From NCBI GenBank assembly GCA_003132405.1, contig PKXQ01000104.1:1-64000 (forward strand): a stretch of 64,000 nucleotides of DNA. Direction: 5' to 3'. The notes beneath the pieces are model-generated. The model was not told the DNA's origin, ran no database searches, and saw nothing but the letters and a program-made list of their open reading frames with translations. A program made the translations under genes and the position numbers. Shown in pieces: positions 33,537-42,206 of the stretch (position 1 is its first letter; every line of letters begins with the position of its first letter). The DNA comes from Acidobacteriaceae bacterium. Its GTDB lineage: Bacteria > Acidobacteriota > Terriglobia > Terriglobales > Acidobacteriaceae.

Positions 33537-36500
33537 ATGTGGATTGTCCGACTAGCATTGCGACGGCCCTACACCTTTGTGGTGCTGTCCATACTTATTC
33601 TAATCCTGGGCGGACTCGCGATTGTTCGCACGCCAACCGATATCTTTCCAAACATCGACATTCCGGTCGTCAGCATCATCTGGAACTACAACGGTCTCGT
33701 GCCCGAGGACATGAGCGATCGAATCGTCAGCATCACGGAGCGATCGCTCACTACCACCGTCGATAACATAGAACACATCGAATCGCAGTCGCTTTATGGA
33801 ACTGCGGTTGTCAAAGTCTTCTTCCAGCCGACTGCGAATATTCAACAGGGAATCGCGCAAATTACGGCTGTTTCTCAGACCCAACTTCGGCAGTTGCCGG
33901 CTGGAACAACGCCGCCTCTCATTCTTGCCTATAGCGCATCGAGTGTGCCTGTACTCCAATTGGCCCTTTCCGGGCAGAATCTATCCGAACAACAACTCAA
34001 CGACTATGGGCTGAATTTCATTCGGACGCAGCTCATCACAGTACCGGGCGCATCCGTGCCCTATCCATATGGCGGCAAGCAGCGTCAGGTGCAAGTTGAT
34101 CTCAATACAACCGCCCTGCAGTCGAAGGGTTTGTCCGCGCTGGATGTGGTCAATGCGATCAGCCTGCAAAACCTGATCCTGCCCACTGGAACCTCCAAGA
34201 TCGGCTCCAGGGAATACGATGTTTCGATTCCGAATGCAGCGCCGCAGACGATCGCGGACCTGAACCGAATTCCAATCAAGACGATTGGTAGTACGACCAT
34301 CTACATCAAGGATGTCGCCTGGGTACGCGATGGTTTTCCTCCGCAGACGAATATCGTCAAGGTCAACGGGCAGCGTTCCGTTTTGCTGACGATCCAAAAA
34401 GCGGGGGATGCGTCAACGCTGGACGTGATCTCTGGCATCAAAGGCCTTCTGCCTCAAATCGCGGCGACAGTTCCGCCCCAACTGAAGATGACGCCTTTGG
34501 CGGATCAGTCGATTTTTGTGCGTGCCGCGATCAGCGGCGTGGTTAGAGAAACATTGATCGCCGCCTGCCTCACGTCTTTCATGATTCTCACGTTCCTGGG
34601 TAGTTGGCGAAGCACCGTTATCATCGCGACCTCCATCCCGTTGGCCATCCTGACCTCGATCATTGTGCTCAGCGCGATCGGTCAAACGATCAACATCATG
34701 ACGCTCGGGGGACTCGCTTTGGCAGTCGGCATTCTGGTGGACGACGCCACTGTCGAAGTCGAGAACATCAATCGCAATCGCGAGGCTGAGCCCGGGAAGG
34801 ATATGGACGAAGTCGTTCTCGACAGTGCCTCGCAAATCGCGACCCCCGCGTTTGTTTCCACGCTCTCGATCTGCATCGTGTTTGCTCCGATGTTCTTGCT
34901 TTCCGGAGTGGCCCGGTATTTGTTTGTTCCGCTTGCCGAAGCAGTAGTGTTCGCCATGTTGGCCTCGTATTTTCTTTCACGGACCATCGTTCCAACCATG
35001 GCCAAGTATTTGTTGCGGGGAGAAAAAAAGGAAGTTGAAGATGCCCCTAGTCGCAATCCGCTGGTACGCCTTCAAAAGGGATTTGAAGCGGCCTTCGAGA
35101 GATTTCGTCACGGCTATCGCAGTCTGTTGGAGCTCTGCCTGCATCACCGGCCGGCGTTTCTGATTGCGTTCTTCGCTGCCAGTCTCGGATCGGTGGCAAT
35201 CCTGGTTCCCTGGCTTGGCCGAGATTTCTTCCCCAGCGTTGACAGCGGCACTTTCAAACTTCACATGCGCGCTCCGACGGGAATGCGCATTGAAGAAACC
35301 GCGAACCTTTGCGATCTGGTAGAGCAGTCGATTCGGAAGGAGATTCCGGCGGCGGAAGTCCAGAGTGTTATCGACAACATTGGCCTGCCCTATAGCGGCA
35401 TTAATCTTTCGTACAGCAATTCAGCTCCGGTTGGCACATCGGACGCCGACGTGCTTGTGACTCTGTCTGCCAGACATCATCCTACGGACAACTACGTTCA
35501 CCAGCTTCGCCAGACGCTACCGAAAGACTTTCCCGGTGTGTCATTCGCTTTCTTACCCGCTGACATGGTTGGGCAGATTCTCAATTTTGGGTTACCCGCT
35601 CCTATTGATGTTCAGGTTGTCGGGAACAACTTGGAGGGGAACCGAATCTACGCAGACAACTTGCTTGCGAAAATGAGATATGTCTCCGGAGCAACCGATC
35701 TGCGGATTCAGCAGCCTTTCGATGAGCCGTATCTCCGTCTCAGAGTCGAACGTACGAAGGCAGAGCAGTTGGGTTTTACTGCTCACGATATTGCGCAGAA
35801 TCTGCTGGTGTCCCTAAGTGGCAGCTTCCAGACTTCACCCACGTTTTGGGTGGACCCCAAGAATCATGTCAGCTACCAGATAGCGACCCAGACTCCGCAA
35901 TATCGAACGGACACTCTGCAGGATCTTGAGAACGTTCCGATCACAGGCTCCGACCCAACTGCTCCTCCGTCGCTCATGGCCAGTCTCGTGTCCACGCAGC
36001 GCGGAGCAGGAATGGCTGTCGTTTCCGACTACAACGTTGCGCCAGTCATAGACATCTACGGTTCTGTCGCGGGTCGCGACCTTGGTGGCGTCGCCGGTGA
36101 TATCAACAAGATCATTGACGCCACGCGTCAGCAGCTGCCGCGCGGTTCTCGAGTCGTTGTGCGCGGGCAGGTGCAGACCATGCGAGCATCCTACATCGGT
36201 CTTCTGAGTGGACTGGCGTTCTCGATCGTACTTGTATACCTGCTGATCGTAGTCAACTTTCAGTCCTGGCTGGATCCTTTCATCATGATTTCTGCGCTGC
36301 CCGCTGCGCTCGCCGGGATTGCATGGTTCTTATTCATTACACACACGACTCTGAGCGTGCCCGCATTGATGGGCGCCATCATGTGCATGGGTGTCGCAAC
36401 CTCAAACAGCATTCTGGTGGTGAGTTTTGCCACAGAAAAAATGACCGAAGGAATGGATTCCATTGCGGCCGCGCTGGAAGCAGGATTTACGCGTTTTCGA

Positions 36501-36710
36501 CCCGTGCTGATGACCGCTTTGGCCATGATTATCGGCATGGTGCCCATGGCTCTCGGATTAGGCGATGGCGGTGAACAAAACGCTCCGCTTGGCCGGGCGG
36601 TCATCGGGGGTCTGCTTTTCGCGACCGTTTCGACGCTGTTCTTTGTTCCGGCATTTTTCAGTGTCCTCCAAGGTTCACGCCGGCATTCAGCCCAGGAGAA
36701 AGGACACTAG
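33537..36710 (+). CDS. RND efflux pump, inner-membrane transporter
   Basis: The 1057-residue protein has the RND plan: first helix (about 10-32), a large periplasmic loop with FPNIDIPVVSIIWNY and LPAGTTPPLILAY, helices 2-6 (about 340-510) with the proton-relay VGILVDDATVEVENINRN, the second periplasmic loop and helices 8-12 near the end (GLAFSIVLVYLLIVVNF, LMGAIMCMGVATSNSILVVS). It belongs to the HAE-type drug/hydrophobe exporters. It is the first gene of an operon with its adaptor 24 bases downstream and the outer-membrane channel after that. The substrate is not apparent. Confidence 0.93.
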   Translation: MWIVRLALRRPYTFVVLSILILILGGLAIVRTPTDIFPNIDIPVVSIIWNYNGLVPEDMSDRIVSITERSLTTTVDNIEHIESQSLYGTAVVKVFFQPTANIQQGIAQITAVSQTQLRQLPAGTTPPLILAYSASSVPVLQLALSGQNLSEQQLNDYGLNFIRTQLITVPGASVPYPYGGKQRQVQVDLNTTALQSKGLSALDVVNAISLQNLILPTGTSKIGSREYDVSIPNAAPQTIADLNRIPIKTIGSTTIYIKDVAWVRDGFPPQTNIVKVNGQRSVLLTIQKAGDASTLDVISGIKGLLPQIAATVPPQLKMTPLADQSIFVRAAISGVVRETLIAACLTSFMILTFLGSWRSTVIIATSIPLAILTSIIVLSAIGQTINIMTLGGLALAVGILVDDATVEVENINRNREAEPGKDMDEVVLDSASQIATPAFVSTLSICIVFAPMFLLSGVARYLFVPLAEAVVFAMLASYFLSRTIVPTMAKYLLRGEKKEVEDAPSRNPLVRLQKGFEAAFERFRHGYRSLLELCLHHRPAFLIAFFAASLGSVAILVPWLGRDFFPSVDSGTFKLHMRAPTGMRIEETANLCDLVEQSIRKEIPAAEVQSVIDNIGLPYSGINLSYSNSAPVGTSDADVLVTLSARHHPTDNYVHQLRQTLPKDFPGVSFAFLPADMVGQILNFGLPAPIDVQVVGNNLEGNRIYADNLLAKMRYVSGATDLRIQQPFDEPYLRLRVERTKAEQLGFTAHDIAQNLLVSLSGSFQTSPTFWVDPKNHVSYQIATQTPQYRTDTLQDLENVPITGSDPTAPPSLMASLVSTQRGAGMAVVSDYNVAPVIDIYGSVAGRDLGGVAGDINKIIDATRQQLPRGSRVVVRGQVQTMRASYIGLLSGLAFSIVLVYLLIVVNFQSWLDPFIMISALPAALAGIAWFLFITHTTLSVPALMGAIMCMGVATSNSILVVSFATEKMTEGMDSIAAALEAGFTRFRPVLMTALAMIIGMVPMALGLGDGGEQNAPLGRAVIGGLLFATVSTLFFVPAFFSVLQGSRRHSAQEKGH

Positions 36711-36734
36711 GCGTCAAGCCGTGGGGAGTTATTT

Positions 36735-37949
36735 ATGTTGACTCAAACTGAAGATAGACAAATCGATGGTCAAAGAGCTCCGGTGAAGCCGGATGTAGCG
36801 GAGCGTCCATACAAACGTTGGGTGGGCTTGGGGATTGCCCTCATTGCGGTCGCCGCACTCTTGATATCCGGCATCTGGTCGCGAGTCAGAGCACGCGCTG
36901 CCCTCGATACGGAGACGGCTCAAGCCGCCGTGCCGGCGGTGTCAGTAGTTGCGCCAAAACAAACGGCACCGGCAGATCAAATCATTCTTCCGGGAAACGT
37001 TCAACCATACATCAGTTCACCCATCTATGCCCGGACGAATGGTTACTTAAAGAAGTGGTATTTCGATATCGGAGCGCGCGTGAAGAAGGGCGAATTGCTT
37101 GCTGTCATCGAAACACCAGAGGTCGATCAGCAACTCGAGCAAGCTCGCAGCAATCTGTTAACCGCCCAGGCAAATCTCGAATTGGCTTCGATCACCAAAA
37201 CCCGTTATCAGGGACTATTGGAAAGCAATGCGGTATCGCAACAGGACGTGGACAACGCGGTCGGCACCTACAACGCGAATAAAGCGATCGTTGAAGCCGA
37301 TAAGGCGGCGGTGCAGCAGTACTCGGCGCTGGTCTCTTTCGAAAAAGTTTACGCACCCTTCGATGGCGTGATCACCGCGCGCAACACGGATCTTGGCGAC
37401 CTCATCAATTCCGGCAGTACGAGCAATGTGAAAACCGATCTCTTTCACATCGCTCAACCAGGAAAATTGCGCGTGTATGTGAACGTGCCAGAGGAATACT
37501 CGCGAGGAATCAAAGTCGGCATGACAGCGGATCTCAGTCTCGCCGAATTTCCAGACCGAAAATTTCAGGGAAAGGTGGTGCGCACGGCCGATGATATCAA
37601 CCTCACGACTCGTACCTTGCTGATCGAAATCGATGTGGACAATCCTACGGGCACACTGCTCACGGGCTCCTATGCCGAAGTTCACTTGGCCATCCCAACA
37701 TCGAACTCTACCTTCCTGCTTCCCGTTAATACTCTGCTATTCCGCACCGAGGGACTACGAGTGGGCGTTGTGCGAAATGGGAAGGTCGTGCTGACTCCGG
37801 TCACTCCCGGGCACGACTTCGGCGATCAGATAGAAATTGTCTCGGGCCTCAAGCTGGATGATCAGGTCATCATCAATCCGCCCGACTCGATCGTTTCCGG
37901 ACAGGAAGTCCAAATTGTTCAGGCAACCTTGCCGGGAGATCCAAAGTGA
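36735..37949 (+). CDS. RND efflux adaptor (membrane-fusion protein)
   Basis: The 404-residue protein has one N-terminal membrane helix (about 35-55), a lipoyl/barrel-sandwich half (IYARTNGYLKKWYFDIGARV), a coiled-coil hairpin (about 130-190; VDQQLEQARSNLLTAQANLE, LLESNAVSQQDVDNAVG), the second lipoyl half (YAPFDGVITARNTDLGDLI) and the beta-barrel and proximal domains. It bridges the RND pump to the outer-membrane channel. No lipobox is present, so it is membrane anchored by its helix. The stop overlaps the next gene by four bases. Confidence 0.92.
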   Translation: MLTQTEDRQIDGQRAPVKPDVAERPYKRWVGLGIALIAVAALLISGIWSRVRARAALDTETAQAAVPAVSVVAPKQTAPADQIILPGNVQPYISSPIYARTNGYLKKWYFDIGARVKKGELLAVIETPEVDQQLEQARSNLLTAQANLELASITKTRYQGLLESNAVSQQDVDNAVGTYNANKAIVEADKAAVQQYSALVSFEKVYAPFDGVITARNTDLGDLINSGSTSNVKTDLFHIAQPGKLRVYVNVPEEYSRGIKVGMTADLSLAEFPDRKFQGKVVRTADDINLTTRTLLIEIDVDNPTGTLLTGSYAEVHLAIPTSNSTFLLPVNTLLFRTEGLRVGVVRNGKVVLTPVTPGHDFGDQIEIVSGLKLDDQVIINPPDSIVSGQEVQIVQATLPGDPK

Positions 37950-39448
37950 AGCTATCTCAAGAAAAGATTTTCAGGAGCTCGCGGAAAGCTTCCGGATACG
38001 CTCTGATCGCCATAGCGCCGCTGCTGCTGGCAGGATGCGTGGTTGGCTCCAAGTACCACCAGCCCGCGGCACCGGCACCGCCCGCATATAAAGAAGTAGG
38101 GGATTGGAAGCCCGCCCAGCCAAATGACCAGAACCTTGGCGGTGCGTGGTGGACGATATTTCAAGATCCGCAACTCAATGTGCTCGAGGAGCAGGTCAAC
38201 GTATCGAATCAAAATTTAAAGGCCGCGGACGCCCAGTTCCAGCAAGCACGCGCAGTCCTGCGCTACTATCGGGCTGACTACTACCCCACTGTAACCGCCG
38301 GGCCATCGGCCACTCGGACGCTCGTCTCTGCGAACAGTCCCACTAGTACGGTTTTGCGTGGGGCGACTTACAACGACTTCGTGCTGCCATTCGACGTGTC
38401 CTATCAGGCCGATGTCTGGGGACGGGTGCGAAAAACGGTTGAGTCTTACCGAGAGCAAGCGCAGGCGAGCGCAGCGGACCTGGCGACGGTTAACCTGAGC
38501 ATGCACGCCGATCTCGCTATCGATTACTTCCAAGCCCGCAGCCTGGACGCTGAGGAACAACTACTGAATTCTACGGTCAAGGATTACGAGCAGGCCTTGG
38601 AGCTGAATGAGAGTCGCTTCCGGGGAGGGATTGCCTCGGAAGTGGACGTCGAGCAGGCGAAAACTCAATTGCAAACCACCCGGGCAGAAGCGATTGATGT
38701 CGGCGTGCTGCGCGCGCAGTACGAACATGCGGTGGCAATTCTTATTGGAAAGCCTCCGGCAGACTTCAGCCTTCCTCCGCTGCCTCTCACCGCACCGCCT
38801 CCGCATGTTCCTATCTCCGTGCCCTCTGAGCTGCTGGAAAGACGACCGGACATTGCCGCCTCCGAGAGGCGAGTAGCCTCGGCCAACGCTCAGATCGGAG
38901 TTGCTAAAACGGCTTACTACCCCCTGATCAGCCTGGGCGCCTCGGGAGGATTTGAAAGTTCCGCCATCACAACGCTCGTGAATGGTCCGAGCGGCTTGTG
39001 GTCCATCGGACTTTCCGCCGTGGGTACCATTTTCGATGGGGGACGGCGACGTTCTCTGAACGATCAGGCGCGCGCCGCTTATGACTATCAAGTCGCTGCC
39101 TATCGCCAGAACGTGCTGGCTGGATTCCAACAAGTTGAAGACAACCTGGCCGCCGTCAGAATTCTCGAAAATGAGGCGACGGTTCAGGATGAAGCCGTGG
39201 CAGCAGCGCAGCGATCGTTAGAACTTTCGACTATTCGTTACAGAGGGGGAGTCACCAGTTACCTCGAGGTGATCACGGCGCAAAGTGCCGCGCTGGCGGA
39301 TGAAGTGACCGCGGTCAATATTTTGGGACGTCGTATGGCGAGCACTGTGTTGCTGATCCAGGCTCTCGGCGGGGGATGGCAACGCTCAAGCCTGCCAGAG
39401 CGGCCCGAATGCTGCGGCAAACTGGTGAGCAGTAATGCGCATCCTTAA
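37946..39448 (+). CDS. NodT-type outer-membrane efflux channel
   Basis: The 500-residue protein starts at GTG 37946 overlapping the adaptor stop (GTGA). A lipoprotein signal (IAIAPLLLAGCVVGSKYHQP, lipobox LAGC) is followed by two TolC-type repeats with GGAWWTIFQDPQLNVL, YQADVWGRVRKTVESYREQA, ELLERRPDIAASERRVASAN and VAAYRQNVLAGFQQVEDNLA. It is the outer-membrane exit duct of the RND system. Confidence 0.92.
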   Translation: MKLSQEKIFRSSRKASGYALIAIAPLLLAGCVVGSKYHQPAAPAPPAYKEVGDWKPAQPNDQNLGGAWWTIFQDPQLNVLEEQVNVSNQNLKAADAQFQQARAVLRYYRADYYPTVTAGPSATRTLVSANSPTSTVLRGATYNDFVLPFDVSYQADVWGRVRKTVESYREQAQASAADLATVNLSMHADLAIDYFQARSLDAEEQLLNSTVKDYEQALELNESRFRGGIASEVDVEQAKTQLQTTRAEAIDVGVLRAQYEHAVAILIGKPPADFSLPPLPLTAPPPHVPISVPSELLERRPDIAASERRVASANAQIGVAKTAYYPLISLGASGGFESSAITTLVNGPSGLWSIGLSAVGTIFDGGRRRSLNDQARAAYDYQVAAYRQNVLAGFQQVEDNLAAVRILENEATVQDEAVAAAQRSLELSTIRYRGGVTSYLEVITAQSAALADEVTAVNILGRRMASTVLLIQALGGGWQRSSLPERPECCGKLVSSNAHP

Positions 39449-39504
39449 CCGGATCACCGTCATTACTCATATGAGGTCAAACAGATTTAGTTTGGAGAAG
39501 AATT

Positions 39505-41175
39505 ATGAGAGGATGTATCCCCTGTTATTTTTTCCAGGTAGCATTTGCTGCCATGGCGTTGACTTTTCCGCCTTCGACGTTGATGGCCCAGGACGCGCAT
39601 TTTCACAACGCGCCCGCATCTAGCAATCAGTTGAAGAATCCGTACGCTGGGCAACAAACCGCCGTCGCGGCGGGCGCCAGACTCTATAGTGCAAACTGCG
39701 GCGCCTGCCATGGCAGCGCGGGACAAGGGACAGGGAACATTCCTCCGCTAGCGCACGGCCCCACGCAATCTGCATCGGACGGAGAAGTCTTCTGGTTTAT
39801 TACAACCGGATCGGTCGATAACGGTATGCCTTCGTGGGCCAGCATGTCTGAGCAAAACCGATGGCAGATTGTCACTTATCTAAAGTTGCTGAAGAATTCC
39901 ACGAGCGCAACGACGAATGCTTCTGCTACCGGCGACTTCAAGCCCGTCAAGACAAACGCACCGCCGCCACAACCTCCTTTCACCGACTTCCGCTACGAGG
40001 AGCCCGGAAAAACCCGCAAGATCACAGTGCAAGATCTTCCGGCGCCCTATGCCACGGCGACGGCGAGCAATGGGCCTCAAGTGGTGGCGCGCCCCAGCGG
40101 CGCATGGCCGAAAGCCCCGGCTGGATTTACCGTGCAGCAATACGCCACGGGACTTTATAACCCGCGGCTGATCCGCACCGCCCCCAACGGCGACTTCTTC
40201 CTGGCAGAGAGCAGCGCCGGGGACATCAAAGTGTTCCGCGGAATTACCAGCGATGGCAAGCCAGAACGGGTCGATACCTTTGCCGCTGGACTCAACGAGC
40301 CTTATGGCATCGCTTTCTATCCTCCCGGAAATAATCCTCAATGGATCTATGTAGGAGACACCGAATCTGTCGTCCGCTTCCCCTATAAGAATGGAGACAT
40401 GAAAGCAAGCGGACCGCCAGAGCACATTGTGGACCTACCTCACGGCAGTGGACATTGGACCCGCGACCTGCAGTTCACTGCGGACGGGAAGAAAATGTTC
40501 GTCGCAGTCGGATCGGCGTCGAATGTCGACGATCCCGACACCACACCCCAGGAAAAGAATCGCGCCGACATTCTGGAATTCAGTCCCGATGGCTCAGACA
40601 TGCGCGTGTACGCGTACGGGATTCGCAACGCTGGAGGCGGGCTCGCGATCAATCCTAAGACTGGCGAGCTATGGTGCTCGGTCAATGAGCGCGACGGATT
40701 GGGCGACAATCTCGTGCCCGACTACATCACTCACGTCGAAGAGGGCGGTTTCTATGGTTGGCCGTGGTGGTATATCGGCAACCATCAAGACCCGCGCCAT
40801 GAGGGCAAGCATCCCGAACTTAAAGACAAGGCTATCGTTCCCGACGTTCTGCTACAGCCTCACAACGCTTCACTGGAGATGACGTTCTATGAGGGTAAGC
40901 AATTCCCGTCTGAATATCAGGGCGACATTTTCGCCTCCGAGCATGGTTCATGGAACCGCTCGGTGCGCACCGGATATGAGGTGATTCGCGTGCCTCTGCA
41001 CCAGACAAACCGAGCCACCGGCGACTATGAAGATTTTTTGACCGGATTCGTGGTTGACAACGGACACGTATGGGGAAGACCCGTCGGTATCACCGTAGCT
41101 CAAGACGGATCGCTGCTCGTAACCGATGATGGTTCGAACTCCATCTGGCGGGTCAGCTACACGGGACACCTGTAA
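39505..41175 (+). CDS. Cytochrome c fused to a sorbosone-dehydrogenase-type propeller
   Basis: The 556-residue protein has a signal peptide (about 1-28), a single-haem cytochrome c domain (about 45-130: NCGACHGSAGQGTGNIPPLA, with GSVDNGMPSWASM supplying the distal Met) and a C-terminal PQQ-type glucose/sorbosone dehydrogenase propeller (about 190-555: GFTVQQYATGLYNPRLI, GIRNAGGGLAINPKTGELWC, GGFYGWPWWYIGNHQDPRH, DDGSNSIWRVSY). The fused haem suggests direct electron transfer from sugar oxidation to the respiratory chain in the periplasm. It follows the efflux operon by 56 bases with its own ribosome site (GGAGAAG). Confidence 0.88.
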   Translation: MRGCIPCYFFQVAFAAMALTFPPSTLMAQDAHFHNAPASSNQLKNPYAGQQTAVAAGARLYSANCGACHGSAGQGTGNIPPLAHGPTQSASDGEVFWFITTGSVDNGMPSWASMSEQNRWQIVTYLKLLKNSTSATTNASATGDFKPVKTNAPPPQPPFTDFRYEEPGKTRKITVQDLPAPYATATASNGPQVVARPSGAWPKAPAGFTVQQYATGLYNPRLIRTAPNGDFFLAESSAGDIKVFRGITSDGKPERVDTFAAGLNEPYGIAFYPPGNNPQWIYVGDTESVVRFPYKNGDMKASGPPEHIVDLPHGSGHWTRDLQFTADGKKMFVAVGSASNVDDPDTTPQEKNRADILEFSPDGSDMRVYAYGIRNAGGGLAINPKTGELWCSVNERDGLGDNLVPDYITHVEEGGFYGWPWWYIGNHQDPRHEGKHPELKDKAIVPDVLLQPHNASLEMTFYEGKQFPSEYQGDIFASEHGSWNRSVRTGYEVIRVPLHQTNRATGDYEDFLTGFVVDNGHVWGRPVGITVAQDGSLLVTDDGSNSIWRVSYTGHL

Positions 41176-41192
41176 CCAATGCGAGTAAACCG

Positions 41193-41705
41193 ATGCAAAC
41201 CAGCCTGCGGAGAGGAAATCGAAGAAGATCGGTGGCATCATTGCTCACCGGAATCGCGACTCTGGGATTGTACGCTTTCCAGTTTGGAGATCGGAATGAG
41301 CTGAACAAAATGCCATTCACGAAAGTACAGGCCTTGGCCGAAGACTTGCCAAAAGCGCGGAGCCTGGCCAAGCAGGGGAACATCGATTTCCTGGTAGGGC
41401 AAGCGGTGCCTGGAAAAACTGTGACACTGCGAGGGGAAGTCACTGACGCAAATTGTTATCTTGGCACTCACACGCACGCGTACGATCACGCCTTCTGCGC
41501 CAAGCTGTGCGCCGCGGCCGGCGCTCCGCTGTTATTTGTTTCCGATCAGGGTGGACAAGTCTATCTTGTCCTCAATCAACAGAACGGAATACGGCTTCCC
41601 TCAGATGTTCTCGACCGTATAGGTGTTCCTGGGATTGTGGTAAAAGGCAAAGTGCTCGAGTCCGACGGAATGCACGCGCTCGCAATTGAGAGATTGGCAC
41701 AATAA
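41193..41705 (+). CDS. Secreted protein with a Cys/His cluster, unknown function
   Basis: The 170-residue protein begins 17 bases after the dehydrogenase stop. It has an N-terminal hydrophobic helix (VASLLTGIATLGLYAFQF), a central helical part (KARSLAKQGNIDFLVGQAVP) and a C-terminal domain with EVTDANCYLGTHTHAYDHAF, CAKLCAAAGAP, DQGGQVYLVLNQ and VPGIVVKGKVLE. The D-x-x-C, H-x-H and C-x3-C group with a following small barrel resembles short secreted acidobacterial proteins that may bind metal or haem. Operon with the upstream dehydrogenase is likely. Confidence 0.75.
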   Translation: MQTSLRRGNRRRSVASLLTGIATLGLYAFQFGDRNELNKMPFTKVQALAEDLPKARSLAKQGNIDFLVGQAVPGKTVTLRGEVTDANCYLGTHTHAYDHAFCAKLCAAAGAPLLFVSDQGGQVYLVLNQQNGIRLPSDVLDRIGVPGIVVKGKVLESDGMHALAIERLAQ

Positions 41706-41809
41706 ACGCTCTGAGCGAAGAGGGCGGCGCAGAGACTCAGAGACTCACGAAGCAAGTTCCAGGTTCATCGATCGAAGGTAATCGCGATAATAGCGATCAA
41801 TCGCTTCGC

Positions 41810-42022
41810 TTACGGGGCCTCTCCCGAAAGCACACGCTTCACAACATCCTTGTGGTTGGCATATCGTTCAGGCTCATGTAAAAAAATCCACTGGCACGGC
41901 TCCGAACAGAAAATGTACTTGCGCCCGTCGTGGACGAGGACTCTCGCAGTGTTCTTGCGCGGGCAACACAGAAATTGACACGCCGGTGGATAATGACTTC
42001 GGGGTTGTCGACTATGTGTGAG
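41810..42022 (-). pseudogene. YHS-domain remnant resembling the end of a toluene-monooxygenase-type hydroxylase
   Basis: On the minus strand a frame open from the TAG at 42025-42023 to TAA at 41812-41810 reads CQFLCCPRKNTARVLVHDG, KYIFCSEPCQWIFLHEPERY and AGH-like ANHKDVVKRVLSGEAP. The Y-I-F-C-S-E-P-C-x-W-I-F motif is a YHS metal domain as found at the C-terminus of diiron aromatic monooxygenase large subunits. There is no ATG or ribosome site and the diiron core is absent, so it appears to be a 3' stump. The remainder of the 500-bp gap to 42206 has no gene that I can support. Confidence 0.55.
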
Positions 42023-42206
42023 CTACCAGAAGAGCATTAAACCCTTCGTTGGATTTCAAGTCCAAACTCGGGCTTGTTAATCTTCACCGCGGTGAGCTAA
42101 ATTTGCTGCGGTAGGCGGTAAGTATGGGCTACGCCTGCGCCAATGACGATACCCACCGAGCCATTGGCAGCGTCCCAAGACCGGTTGATCTGATTGAGCG
42201 AGTCAC

